From: an uncultured Carnobacteriaceae bacterium
GTDB taxonomy: Bacteria; Bacillota; Bacilli; Lactobacillales; Aerococcaceae
Length of the DNA stretch: 16,685 nucleotides
Assembly: GCA_938039195.1 (NCBI GenBank)
Contig: CALHVK010000114.1
Coordinates: 1 to 16,685, forward strand
Direction of reading: 5' to 3'
Part shown: in pieces, positions 7,528 through 15,528 of the stretch
Layout: each line of letters starts with the position of its first letter
Numbering within the stretch: the stretch's first letter is position 1
Notes under the pieces: model-generated
Seen by the model: only the letters and a program-made list of their open reading frames with translations
The model's database searches: none
What the model was told of the DNA's origin: nothing
Translations under genes and position numbers: made by a program

Positions 7528-9381
7528 TTATTGATTATTAATAATATACATTGTAGAAAACGGTGGTACGTTCACCGCGAGTTTATAATCAAAGCCCTTA
7601 TGTGGTTCAGTAACTGTGTGAAGTCCACGATTGACCACTCCGCTTCCGTTATACTTTTTAGCGTCAGAGTTTAAAACTACTTTGTAGCTACCCCATTTTG
7701 AAACGCCAATTTCGTAATTCTTAATCAAGTTTCCCGAGAAATTAGAAATAACAATCACTGAGTCGCCTTTAGAGTTCATTCTTGAGAAGACGAAACAGTT
7801 ATTCCAAACATCTTCAACTTCATGCCATCTGAAACCAGTCCAGCCACCATCTAATTGCCATAACTCAGAATGTTTCTTATAGAAGGCATTCAAGTCTTTC
7901 ACATAGCGATGAGTCGCATCATGAATTGGATATTTCAATAAGAACCAGTCTAATTCTCGTTCTTCATTCCACTCAATCATTTGTGGAATTTCATTTCCCA
8001 TGAAGTTTAATTTTTTACCAGGGTGGGCCATCATATACCCCATGAAAGCTCTATAGTTCGAAAACTTATCTTCATAAGAAACTGAAGCTTTATCTAGGAG
8101 TGACTTTTTACCGTGAACAACTTCATCATGAGAAATCGGCAATATATAGTTTTCTGAGAAGGCGTACATCATTGAGAATGTAAATTGATTGTGAATTCCT
8201 CCTCTGAAAAGCGGATCTTTCTCTAAATAATCAAGAGAGTCATTCATCCAGCCCATATTCCATTTGAAGTGGAAACCAAGCCCTCCTTCTTCAACTGGTT
8301 TTGTAACCCCAGCGAATGCAGTAGACTCTTCAGCAATCATCATTACTCCAGGATACTCATTACGAACAAACTCATTAAGAGATTGAATAAATCGAATGGC
8401 TTCTAGATTTTCGAATCCACCGTAAATATTACGTGCAGACTCTTCTTCACTGCGACAATAGTTATAGAACAACATTGAGCTTACAGCATCCACTCGAAGT
8501 CCGTCGATGTGGAATTTTTCAAGCCAAAATACTGCACTAGAGTAAAGGAATGAAAGCACTTCTGTCTTTCCATAGTCGAAGACACGAGTTCCCCACCCTT
8601 TATGCTCTTGAATACGTTGGTCGCCGTACTCATAGCAAGGTGTGCCATCAAATTCATATAAGCCAAAAGCATCTTTCGTGAAATGTCCTGGCACCCAGTC
8701 TAAAATCACACCAATATTTGCCTTATGACATTCATCTACAAAGTACATAAAATCTTCAGGCGTTCCAAATCTAGAAGTGGCTGCGAAGAAGCCTGTCACT
8801 TGATATCCCCAAGATTTGTCATATGGATATTCCGTAATCGGTAATAATTCAATATGTGTATAATTCATTTCTTTTACGTAAGGAATTAACACATCTACCA
8901 TTTCACGATAGGAATATGGATCTCCATTTTCCTTTTTCTTAAATGAGCTTAGCTCGACTTCATAAATATTCAAAGGTTCCTGGAACGGAACAGTTCTATT
9001 CTTCATCCATTTATCATCAGTCCAAGAAAAATCTGGGAAATGATACACTTTAGAAGCGGTTTGTGGTCTCGTCTCAGCATGACGTGCATATGGATCGGCT
9101 TTCCATAACCAGTCACCATGATGAGGAACGATAACATATTTATAGGAATCGAATTGCTTCACATTGGGAATGGATATTTCATAGATTCCATTAGGATTGA
9201 TGCGTTCCATTCGATAATCTGTTGGTCTCCAGTCACAAAAATCACCTGTTACATAGACCTCTTTAGCGTTTGGAGCCCAAACTCGGAATGTACATTCGTT
9301 ATCACCAGGAAAGTTACCTAAGAAATCGTAACTGTGAAAGTTTCTTCCCTCATGAAATAAATATTCTGCTACTTGTTGCAC
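7528..9381 (-). CDS. glgB: 1,4-alpha-glucan branching enzyme (GH13, CBM48)
   Basis: Cuts alpha-1,4 chains and rejoins them through alpha-1,6 bonds to build glycogen branches. The 617-residue protein is of the short Firmicute type: a CBM48 domain (about 25-115, FRVWAPNAKEVYVTGDFCDW), then the GH13 barrel and a C-terminal beta domain, without the extra N-terminal domain of the E. coli enzyme. Catalytic regions are intact: DWVPGHF (228-234), GLRVDAVSSML with nucleophile Asp298, MIAEES with acid/base Glu351, and PISHDEVVHG with Asp419. The start is GTG at 9379-9381, with AAGGAG nine bases upstream. The nearby ATG around 9389 is in another frame, so GTG is favoured. It is the first gene of glgBCD and has a leader of about 100 bases with a hairpin and cre-like sites. 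Confidence 0.96.
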   Translation of the reverse strand: MQQVAEYLFHEGRNFHSYDFLGNFPGDNECTFRVWAPNAKEVYVTGDFCDWRPTDYRMERINPNGIYEISIPNVKQFDSYKYVIVPHHGDWLWKADPYARHAETRPQTASKVYHFPDFSWTDDKWMKNRTVPFQEPLNIYEVELSSFKKKENGDPYSYREMVDVLIPYVKEMNYTHIELLPITEYPYDKSWGYQVTGFFAATSRFGTPEDFMYFVDECHKANIGVILDWVPGHFTKDAFGLYEFDGTPCYEYGDQRIQEHKGWGTRVFDYGKTEVLSFLYSSAVFWLEKFHIDGLRVDAVSSMLFYNYCRSEEESARNIYGGFENLEAIRFIQSLNEFVRNEYPGVMMIAEESTAFAGVTKPVEEGGLGFHFKWNMGWMNDSLDYLEKDPLFRGGIHNQFTFSMMYAFSENYILPISHDEVVHGKKSLLDKASVSYEDKFSNYRAFMGYMMAHPGKKLNFMGNEIPQMIEWNEERELDWFLLKYPIHDATHRYVKDLNAFYKKHSELWQLDGGWTGFRWHEVEDVWNNCFVFSRMNSKGDSVIVISNFSGNLIKNYEIGVSKWGSYKVVLNSDAKKYNGSGVVNRGLHTVTEPHKGFDYKLAVNVPPFSTMYIINNQ

Positions 9382-9398
9382 TAAACATCACTCCTTTT

Positions 9399-9433
9399 CG
9401 CATTCGCTAACAAAAAGAAAATAAGCGTTTTCA
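9399..9433 (-). promoter_or_regulatory. Two cre-like sites in the glgB leader
   Basis: The cre (CcpA site) consensus is TGWNANCGNTNWCA. On the minus strand 9420-9433 reads TGAAAACGCTTATT, with mismatches only in the last two bases. 9399-9412 reads TGTTAGCGAATGCG, with a perfect left half and three mismatches in the right half. Both have the same orientation and start 21 bases apart, about two helical turns. They lie downstream of the predicted start of transcription, where CcpA could block elongation. Both are imperfect, so control by CcpA is inference. Confidence 0.35.
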
Positions 9434-9450
9434 TTTTTGCTATAAAAATT

Positions 9451-9480
9451 AGAGAAGCTTGGCTCCCAAACAAATTCTCT
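9451..9480 (-). other. Hairpin with trailing U-run in the glgB 5' leader
   Basis: On the minus strand an outer AGAGAA/TTCTCT stem (9475-9480 with 9451-9456) and an inner TTGG/CCAA stem enclose a short GAG-type loop. AATTTTTAT follows. It sits directly after the predicted glgB transcription start and about 70 bases before the GTG. It could be an attenuator, a stability element or a binding site. The stem has an internal loop and is weaker than the terminators elsewhere in this window, and I recognise no riboswitch class. Confidence 0.45.
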
Positions 9481-9487
9481 TGTTATG

Positions 9488-9496
9488 ATTATAACA
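9488..9496 (-). promoter_or_regulatory. glgBCD promoter, extended -10
   Basis: The minus strand carries TGTTATAAT, a perfect TATAAT (9488-9493) with the extended TG motif. No good -35 is present at the right distance (ATACGA at 17 bases), as is common for extended -10 promoters. Transcription would start near 9481, giving a leader of about 100 bases. Confidence 0.6.
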
Positions 9497-9519
9497 TATT
9501 TCTTAAGTATTCGTATAGG

Positions 9520-9539
9520 TTTTCATGAATTTTCTTGAA
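9520..9539. repeat. Tandem 10-bp repeat upstream of the glgB promoter
   Basis: TTTTCATGAA (9520-9529) is followed directly by TTTTCTTGAA (9530-9539), nine of ten bases identical. Relative to the predicted glgB start this spans about -39 to -58, a usual activator position. The core TTTTCATGA recurs at the glgA promoter. The surrounding DNA is very AT-rich, so a regulatory role is only suggested. Confidence 0.4.
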
Positions 9540-9579
9540 AATTTTTGTTTTATTCTCATTAATTTTCATAATTACCGTT

Positions 9580-9607
9580 TTGGTATCACTTTTCACTACT
9601 TTATATT
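9580..9607 (+). promoter_or_regulatory. Putative promoter of the GH13 hydrolase gene
   Basis: TTGGTA (9580-9585) and TATATT (9602-9607) are separated by 16 bases, with the expected start near 9614, 30 bases before the ATG. TACAAT at 9607-9612 is an alternative -10. It is divergent from the glgB promoter, with about 90 bases between the two -35 regions. Confidence 0.4.
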
Positions 9608-9643
9608 ACAATGAACATAGATTGACAAAAAAAGGGGCCTATT

Positions 9644-11488
9644 ATGATTTTCTATCACTCACTAAAAAATAAGTATCCATCAGGAGCAGTGACGGATAAG
9701 CAAACTATTTTTATTCAAGTAAAAGTTACGAAAGAGACTCACCTCTCTTCTATCCAATTAGTTCTAAAAGAAGACTTAACACAAACAACAAGAATTTATC
9801 ATCCAAGTCGCTCTACGATTGAAGCGGATGCAACGTTATTCTCATTTGAAATTTCACCTTTACAATCAGGACTTTATTTCTACTATTTTGAAGTTCGTTC
9901 AGAAATTGGGACTTACTACCTTAGCAATCATGAATTCCAAGCAGTTCCTGTTCTGAACTATCATGAGATTAACAGTTGGCAATTAACGGTTTACGAAAAT
10001 CAATTTACAACTCCTGAATGGTTTAAGGGTGGAATTATGTATCAAATCTTCCCAGACCGTTTCAAGAAAAGTGATCAATATAAAGCTAAAAAAGCAGCGA
10101 ACGAAGATGTTCGTTACCGTCATGAGGACTGGGATGAATTGCCTCAATCGAGTATCACACATGAAAATTACAAGGCTCAGGATTTCTTCCTTGGGAATTT
10201 AAAAGGAATTGAAGAAGAACTAGAACACTTCAAAGCCTTAAATGTAAACTGTATTTATTTAAATCCAATTATGGAAAGTCCAGATAACCACCGCTACTCT
10301 ACTGCGGATTATTTCAATGTGGATCCTTACTTAGGTACGAATGAAGACTTTAAAAAGCTTTGTGCGAAGTTTAAAAAACATGGAATCGAAATTATTTTAG
10401 ATGGCGTATTTAGTCATACTGGGGACGACAGTATTTACTTCAACAAGCAAAGTCATTACGATAGCGTGGGTGCGTATAACTCAACAGAGTCACCATACTA
10501 TCCATGGTTTAGCTTTATGGAGTTTCCAGATACGTATCACTCATGGTGGGGATTTACAAACCTTCCAACGGTGAATAAATTAGAACCTTCCTATATGAAA
10601 TTCATCAATGATCCTAAAACGGGTGTACTACCTTTCTGGCAACATCTCGGAATTGGTGGTTGGCGTTTAGATGTAGCCGATGAATTTCCTGATGAGTTTT
10701 TAGATGCATTACGAGTAACTGTCAAACAAACAGATCCAGAAGCTCTCATTATTGGTGAAGTTTGGGAAGACGCTACAACTAAGTTTGCCTATGATCATCG
10801 TCGTCGCTATTTCTTAGGAAAACAACTCGACAGCGTGATGAACTACCCTTGGAAAGACGCCATCATTGAGTTTGTTCTAACGAAGAACTCTCATGCTTTA
10901 CGCTTTGCCATTGAGGAATTAATTGATCATTATCCAAAACCAGCACTCGACGTTCTAATGAACTTATTGGATAGTCACGATACAGAACGGATTATTACAA
11001 AAATTGGATTTGGCAATACGGAAGCAGTGCCTCTCCATGAACGTCCAACGCTTGAATTAACTGGAAAAGAACTCGAGAATACGATTCAAAAACTCAAAAT
11101 CGCAAGTTTCATTCAATTTACTCTTCCAGGTGTTCCTTCGATTTATTATGGAGATGAAATTGGAATGCAAGGTTTCCGCGATCCATACAACCGTAAGACA
11201 TTTAGCAAAAAAGAAATCAACGAAGAAATCTTCAAACATTACAAAGCCTTAACTGCCTTTAGAACTGAGTATAAAGAAGACTTCAAGGGAGATTTCAATG
11301 TCATCTACGAAAACAATGGGTGCCTTGTATATCAACGTGAATCTCTGCTATGTGCGGTCAATATGAATGAACATACGGAGTACATTGAAGGCCTTCATGG
11401 TAAACAAATTTTTGCAAGTCACAAAACAAGAAATCATCCAAACGGACTTCTTGTTCCTGCAAATGGCTTCGCTGCTTATCAAATTTAA
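9644..11488 (+). CDS. Intracellular GH13 alpha-glucan hydrolase (neopullulanase/maltogenic amylase-like)
   Basis: A 614-residue GH13 enzyme expected to hydrolyse alpha-1,4 and possibly alpha-1,6 bonds in maltodextrins or glycogen limit dextrins. An N-terminal beta-sandwich domain (about 1-115) precedes the barrel, which begins at WFKGGIMYQIFPDRF (126-140). Conserved regions are visible: DGVFSHTG (253-260), LPTVN (307-311, the region V type seen near neopullulanases), GGWRLDVADE (338-347, nucleophile Asp343), IIGEVWED (369-376, acid/base Glu372) and LLDSHDTER (441-449, Asp446). There is no signal peptide, membrane segment or LPXTG anchor, so it should be cytoplasmic. AGGGG precedes the ATG by six bases. 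It is transcribed against the glg genes and sits between their two blocks, a place that suits glycogen breakdown beside GlgP. Similar GH13 genes accompany glg operons in lactobacilli. The exact bond preference cannot be read from sequence. Confidence 0.9.
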   Translation: MIFYHSLKNKYPSGAVTDKQTIFIQVKVTKETHLSSIQLVLKEDLTQTTRIYHPSRSTIEADATLFSFEISPLQSGLYFYYFEVRSEIGTYYLSNHEFQAVPVLNYHEINSWQLTVYENQFTTPEWFKGGIMYQIFPDRFKKSDQYKAKKAANEDVRYRHEDWDELPQSSITHENYKAQDFFLGNLKGIEEELEHFKALNVNCIYLNPIMESPDNHRYSTADYFNVDPYLGTNEDFKKLCAKFKKHGIEIILDGVFSHTGDDSIYFNKQSHYDSVGAYNSTESPYYPWFSFMEFPDTYHSWWGFTNLPTVNKLEPSYMKFINDPKTGVLPFWQHLGIGGWRLDVADEFPDEFLDALRVTVKQTDPEALIIGEVWEDATTKFAYDHRRRYFLGKQLDSVMNYPWKDAIIEFVLTKNSHALRFAIEELIDHYPKPALDVLMNLLDSHDTERIITKIGFGNTEAVPLHERPTLELTGKELENTIQKLKIASFIQFTLPGVPSIYYGDEIGMQGFRDPYNRKTFSKKEINEEIFKHYKALTAFRTEYKEDFKGDFNVIYENNGCLVYQRESLLCAVNMNEHTEYIEGLHGKQIFASHKTRNHPNGLLVPANGFAAYQI

Positions 11489-11497
11489 TCGATCCAT

Positions 11498-11549
11498 AAA
11501 AAAAGATTCCCACAGTGGGCCTGCCCCACTTGTGAGAATCTCTTTTTTT
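11498..11549. terminator. Bidirectional terminator between the GH13 gene and glgP
   Basis: GATTC (11505-11509) pairs with GAATC (11536-11540), CACA with TGTG, and GTGGG with CCCAC, around a loop at 11520-11524. There is one C/A mismatch (G-U in minus-strand RNA) and one bulged base. An A-run (11498-11504) and a T-run (11543-11549) flank the stem, so it can end transcription from both converging genes. Confidence 0.9.
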
Positions 11550-11555
11550 ATGTCA

Positions 11556-13952
11556 TTATCCTTGAACACGTTTGATGTGCCAAATGTCTTTAGCATATTC
11601 TTCTACTGAACGGTCAGCTGAGAAGATACCCGAATTTGCAATATTTGCAAGGCTCATCTTCATCCATTTAGAGGAATCATTGTAGGCTTTTTCAATGCGT
11701 TCTTGCGCTTTGACATAACTGTCAAAGTCTGCAAGACACATATAGTGATCTTGAGTTAATAAATAATCCACGATGAAGTTAAAGTTCATACCTCCAACCG
11801 TCATTGTACGGATGAAATCAAGAACGGTTTTAATCTTAGGTGAGTTATTATAGTATTCCCAAGGTTTGTATCCCTTAGCATATAACGCCTCTACTTCTTC
11901 TGTTTCTAAACCGAAGATTACGATATTATCTTCTCCTACAGCTTCATAGATTTCCACGTTTGCTCCATCCATTGTACCAAGAGTAACTGCTCCATTTAAC
12001 ATCAGTTTCATGTTACCAGTACCACTTGCTTCTTTACCGGCTTGAGAGATTTGCTCACTCACGTCTGCAGCGGGCAAGATAATTTCTGCTAATGTCACTT
12101 TGTAATCTGGAATGAATACTACTTTAATGTATTCACGTACTAATTCATCACTTTCAATCATTTGAGAAATTGAGTGGATGAATTTGATAATATTTTTCGC
12201 CATTTGGTAACCTGAAGAAGCTTTCGCAGCAAAAATAAATGTACGTGGAGTTGGACGTAATCCATTGTATTTAATTTCATGGTAAAGATATACAATGTGT
12301 AACGCATTTAATAATTGACGTTTGTATTCATGTAATCTCTTCACTTGTACATCAAAGATTGAATGAGGATTTACCGAAATTGCAAGAGTTTCCTTAATGT
12401 AATCTGCTAATTGCTCTTTCTTCGTTAATTTAATCGCTTGTAAGTCTTTTAGTACTTTCTCATCATCTTTGTATGCGTTCAATTTAGAAATACCGGATAG
12501 GTCTTTAATGAAGTCATCTCCGATTAATTTTTCTAAATAAGAAGCAAGTTCCGGGTTTGCTTGACCTAACCAACGTCGGTGTGCAATCCCATTCGTCACA
12601 TTACCAAATTTTCCAGGATATAAGTCGTTAAATGCTTTAAATGTATCACGAACAAGAATATCACTATGAAGTTTCGATACACCATTGACATAATGACTAC
12701 CCACGATTGAAAGATTTGCCATCTTAATCATGTCGTCATAAATAATCGCTGTATCCCGTAAAGTGTATTCTTTACCTTGTTCGATAACCCAAGCACAGAA
12801 ACGTTTGTTAATTTCTTCAATAATTGAGTAAATACGTGGAAGAATTGGTTGGAATAAGGATACTGGCCATTTTTCTAAAGCTTCTGCCATAATGGTATGG
12901 TTTGTATAAGCAAAAGTCTTCGTTGTAATGCTCCAAGCTTTATCCCAATCATATCCATACTCATCGACCAATAAGCGCATTAATTCTGCCACACCCATTG
13001 CAGGATGAGTATCATTAATATGAAGAGCCACATGTTCAGAGAAGTTCTCTAAAGTACCGAATTCATGGTAATGGTTCTTCACTAATTGTTGTAACGACGC
13101 ACTGATAAAGAAGTATTGTTGTTTGATACGCAACTCTTTACCTTCGTTGGTAACATCAGCTGGATATAATAATTTAGAAATAGAAGACGCAATGGCTTCT
13201 GCTTCTGATGATTTAGAATATTCGCCGCGTTCGAAAAGTTTCATATTGAAACCAGTTTTTGCCTTTGCTTCCCATAAACGTAATGTATTTACCGCAGAAG
13301 AATCATAACCAGAGATTAATAAATCATAAGGTTCTGCTTGAATCGAAGTATAGTTTTTGTGATTCACTTTTAAGCCAGTATCTGTCATCACTTGCTCTAA
13401 TTCACCACCGAAACGAACTTCCACCTCTTCATCATTACGGTACACTAACCCATATTTACCAAGGTCTAACCATTGATCTGGGAATTCTTGTTGCCATCCA
13501 TTTGTAATGACTTGTTTAAAAATACCGTATTCGTAAAGGATTGAGAATCCCGTTACTGGATATTCATTACTTGTTAAAGCGTCTAAGTAACAAGCCGCAA
13601 GACGACCTAAACCACCATTTCCTAAACCTGGATCTGGTTCCATATTGTAAATTTCATCTAGTGAAAAATCATATTCACTTAAAAACTCTTTTGCTTCTTT
13701 TTCAATGCCTAAATTGAATAAGTTATTGCGAAGTGTACGTCCTACTAGGAATTCCATTGACATATAGTACGCACGTTTTTGACGTGATTGTTTTAATGTT
13801 TGTTCATAGCTGAATTTCTTTTCCATTAAAATATCACGAACGGATCTCATCATCGCTTCGTATACTTGTCTCTTACTTGCATTCGAGATGGTGACACCGA
13901 ATTGATTCTTTAATGATGTTTCTATACGACTGGTTAAAGTTTTTTCGCCCAT
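11556..13952 (-). CDS. glgP: Glycogen phosphorylase (GT35)
   Basis: Releases glucose-1-phosphate from the non-reducing ends of glycogen or maltodextrin using phosphate and PLP. The 798-residue length is typical. Landmarks are EPDPGLGNGGLGRLAACYLDA (residues 105-125, glucan and phosphate region), HINDTHPAMG (311-320), VQVKRLHEYKRQLLN (536-549), and EASGTGNMKLMLNGA (641-655) with the PLP lysine Lys649. The gap to glgA is 21 bases and holds AAGGAGG seven bases before the ATG, so the two are co-transcribed. Pairing with the synthase means synthesis and breakdown enzymes come from one transcript. It could also act on maltodextrins (MalP); the glg context favours GlgP. Confidence 0.97.
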   Translation of the reverse strand: MGEKTLTSRIETSLKNQFGVTISNASKRQVYEAMMRSVRDILMEKKFSYEQTLKQSRQKRAYYMSMEFLVGRTLRNNLFNLGIEKEAKEFLSEYDFSLDEIYNMEPDPGLGNGGLGRLAACYLDALTSNEYPVTGFSILYEYGIFKQVITNGWQQEFPDQWLDLGKYGLVYRNDEEVEVRFGGELEQVMTDTGLKVNHKNYTSIQAEPYDLLISGYDSSAVNTLRLWEAKAKTGFNMKLFERGEYSKSSEAEAIASSISKLLYPADVTNEGKELRIKQQYFFISASLQQLVKNHYHEFGTLENFSEHVALHINDTHPAMGVAELMRLLVDEYGYDWDKAWSITTKTFAYTNHTIMAEALEKWPVSLFQPILPRIYSIIEEINKRFCAWVIEQGKEYTLRDTAIIYDDMIKMANLSIVGSHYVNGVSKLHSDILVRDTFKAFNDLYPGKFGNVTNGIAHRRWLGQANPELASYLEKLIGDDFIKDLSGISKLNAYKDDEKVLKDLQAIKLTKKEQLADYIKETLAISVNPHSIFDVQVKRLHEYKRQLLNALHIVYLYHEIKYNGLRPTPRTFIFAAKASSGYQMAKNIIKFIHSISQMIESDELVREYIKVVFIPDYKVTLAEIILPAADVSEQISQAGKEASGTGNMKLMLNGAVTLGTMDGANVEIYEAVGEDNIVIFGLETEEVEALYAKGYKPWEYYNNSPKIKTVLDFIRTMTVGGMNFNFIVDYLLTQDHYMCLADFDSYVKAQERIEKAYNDSSKWMKMSLANIANSGIFSADRSVEEYAKDIWHIKRVQG

Positions 13953-13973
13953 TTAAGAGCCTCCTTCTGATTT

Positions 13974-15392
13974 TTATACCACTTCATGGTATAAGTCTAA
14001 ATATTTCTTAGCTGACTGTTCCCAACTAACATCTTTTTGTAAATTGTTCTTGATAATTTGTTTCCACTCATCTGGTGATTGATAGAAGCATGTAACAGCG
14101 CGATAAATCGCATCCATCATATCTCCAGCCTGGAAGCTTTCGAACGTGAATCCATTTCCTTCTACTCCTGTAAATGGAATAACCGTATCGCGTAATCCAC
14201 CCACACGATGAACAACAGGAACTGTTCCGTAACGCATTGAGATGAGTTGTGACAATCCACAAGGCTCTGTCTTAGAAGGCATTAAGAATAAATCACTCGC
14301 TGCATAGATTTTTGCAGACATCTCATTAGAGAATAGTAAAATGCTTCGTACACGATCATGTCTGTAATGTTCAAGCGAACGTAAAGCACTCTCGTAATGA
14401 GCATCCCCTGTCCCTAGAATCACTAATTGTGCTCCAGTTCTAAGGATTTCTTCGCTGGCTTGTAAAATTAAATCAATTCCTTTTTGATGAGTAAGACGAG
14501 TCACCATTCCGATTAATGGAATATCCGCATTCACTTCTAAGGCCATCTCTTTTTGGAACGCTAATTTATTTTGAACTTTATCTTCAAACGTTTCTAGATC
14601 ATAGTTCACCGGAATGATTGGGTCTGTTTTTGGATTGAATTTATCCACATCAATCCCATTTAAAATCCCTCTTAATTTTCCTTGCTCTACAGTTAAAATC
14701 TTATCCAACCCATATGAGAAATAAGGGTCTAAGATTTCACGAGCATATGTTTCACTAACTGTATTCACACGATCCGCTAATTGGATAGCCCCTTTGAGTA
14801 AGTTGAGGTCTCCATTATAAATCAGTGCATCAAAGTACTTGTTCTCTAAACCAAATAGATTTCCCATTTCATAAGGATTGAAACGTCCTTGGAATTCAAT
14901 ATTATGAATCGAAAGAACACTCTTCATATCTTTATAAAATTCGGCTTCACGACTCTTTAATACATCTAAATAAATAACAGATAGTGCTGTATGCCAATCA
15001 TTCACATTCACAACATCTGGCTTGAAGTCTAATGCTGGCAAGATTTCTAGAGCTGCTTTTGAGAAGAAAGCAAATCGTTCACCATCATCAATTTGTCCAT
15101 AAATACTATCACGATTAAAATATTGTTCGTTATCAATAAAATAACAAGGAACTCCATCTACTTCTGTTTCGAAAATTCCACAATACGAATGTCTCCAGCC
15201 TAAATCTACAAATTGATACGCTTTGTATTTTAAGCCAAAACGTTCGCGGTCAATACTAGAATATAAAGGTAAAACAACGCGTGCATCTACCCCTAGTTGG
15301 CGAAGTGCTTTTGGCAAGGAACCGATAACGTCTCCTAAACCTCCTACTTTAACAAATGGAGCTGCTTCAGCTGCAATAAAACAAACTTTCAT
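13974..15392 (-). CDS. glgA: Glycogen synthase, ADP-glucose type (GT5)
   Basis: Extends alpha-1,4-glucan chains from ADP-glucose. A GT-B enzyme of 472 residues, close to the E. coli length. The N-terminal KVGGLGDV (15-22) has Lys15, which binds the ADP-glucose phosphate. In the C-terminal domain, VTRLTHQKG (297-305) carries Arg299 and Lys304, and KTEPCGLSQL (374-383) carries the conserved Glu376. NDWHTA (131-136) and SIHNIEFQG (161-169) are also family marks. AAAGGAGA stands about 7 bases before the ATG, and a TATAAT lies 31 bases upstream. It is the first gene of glgA-glgP, separated from glgBCD by the GH13 gene, unlike the single glgBCDAP operon of Bacillus. Confidence 0.97.
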   Translation of the reverse strand: MKVCFIAAEAAPFVKVGGLGDVIGSLPKALRQLGVDARVVLPLYSSIDRERFGLKYKAYQFVDLGWRHSYCGIFETEVDGVPCYFIDNEQYFNRDSIYGQIDDGERFAFFSKAALEILPALDFKPDVVNVNDWHTALSVIYLDVLKSREAEFYKDMKSVLSIHNIEFQGRFNPYEMGNLFGLENKYFDALIYNGDLNLLKGAIQLADRVNTVSETYAREILDPYFSYGLDKILTVEQGKLRGILNGIDVDKFNPKTDPIIPVNYDLETFEDKVQNKLAFQKEMALEVNADIPLIGMVTRLTHQKGIDLILQASEEILRTGAQLVILGTGDAHYESALRSLEHYRHDRVRSILLFSNEMSAKIYAASDLFLMPSKTEPCGLSQLISMRYGTVPVVHRVGGLRDTVIPFTGVEGNGFTFESFQAGDMMDAIYRAVTCFYQSPDEWKQIIKNNLQKDVSWEQSAKKYLDLYHEVV

Positions 15393-15422
15393 ACACTTTC
15401 TCCTTTAACTGGTGATAAGTTT

Positions 15423-15428
15423 ATTATA
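15423..15428 (-). promoter_or_regulatory. -10 box of the glgA-glgP promoter
   Basis: A perfect TATAAT on the minus strand puts the transcription start near 15416, about 24 bases before the glgA ATG. No convincing -35 is found at 15-19 bases; that place is taken by a tandem octamer repeat (15429-15444). Confidence 0.6.
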
Positions 15429-15444
15429 TCGTGAAATCATGAAA
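15429..15444. repeat. Tandem octamer repeat against the glgA -10 box
   Basis: TCGTGAAA (15429-15436) is followed directly by TCATGAAA (15437-15444), seven of eight bases identical. On the minus strand this reads TTTCATGA-TTTCACGA and ends exactly at TATAAT. TTTTCATGA is shared with the repeat upstream of glgB. A regulator site replacing the -35 is possible, not shown. Confidence 0.4.
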
Positions 15445-15490
15445 AGAACTAGACTTCTTATATAATAAATTAAATATCTGAAAACTATAC

Positions 15491-15518
15491 AAAAAACCTA
15501 GGACAAATGTCCTAGGTT
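15491..15518 (-). terminator. Intrinsic terminator of the 157-residue protein gene
   Basis: A perfect 10-bp stem, AACCTAGGAC/GTCCTAGGTT (15495-15504 with 15509-15518), has a 4-base loop and a U-run read from the A-run at 15491-15496. It lies 10 bases past the stop at 15529 and insulates glgA from upstream transcription. Confidence 0.92.
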
Positions 15519-15528
15519 CTATTGGCAA

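Noticed and set aside
9622..9627. Perfect -35 consensus TTGACA just before the GH13 gene
   Set aside because: The matching -10 would fall inside the coding sequence and none is present there.
957..15408. Short frames antisense to aspB, dinG, asnS-side genes, glgB, glgP and glgA, and one inside the glgA frame region on the same strand
   Set aside because: All lie within well-supported genes, lack ribosome binding sites and show no recognisable protein features.
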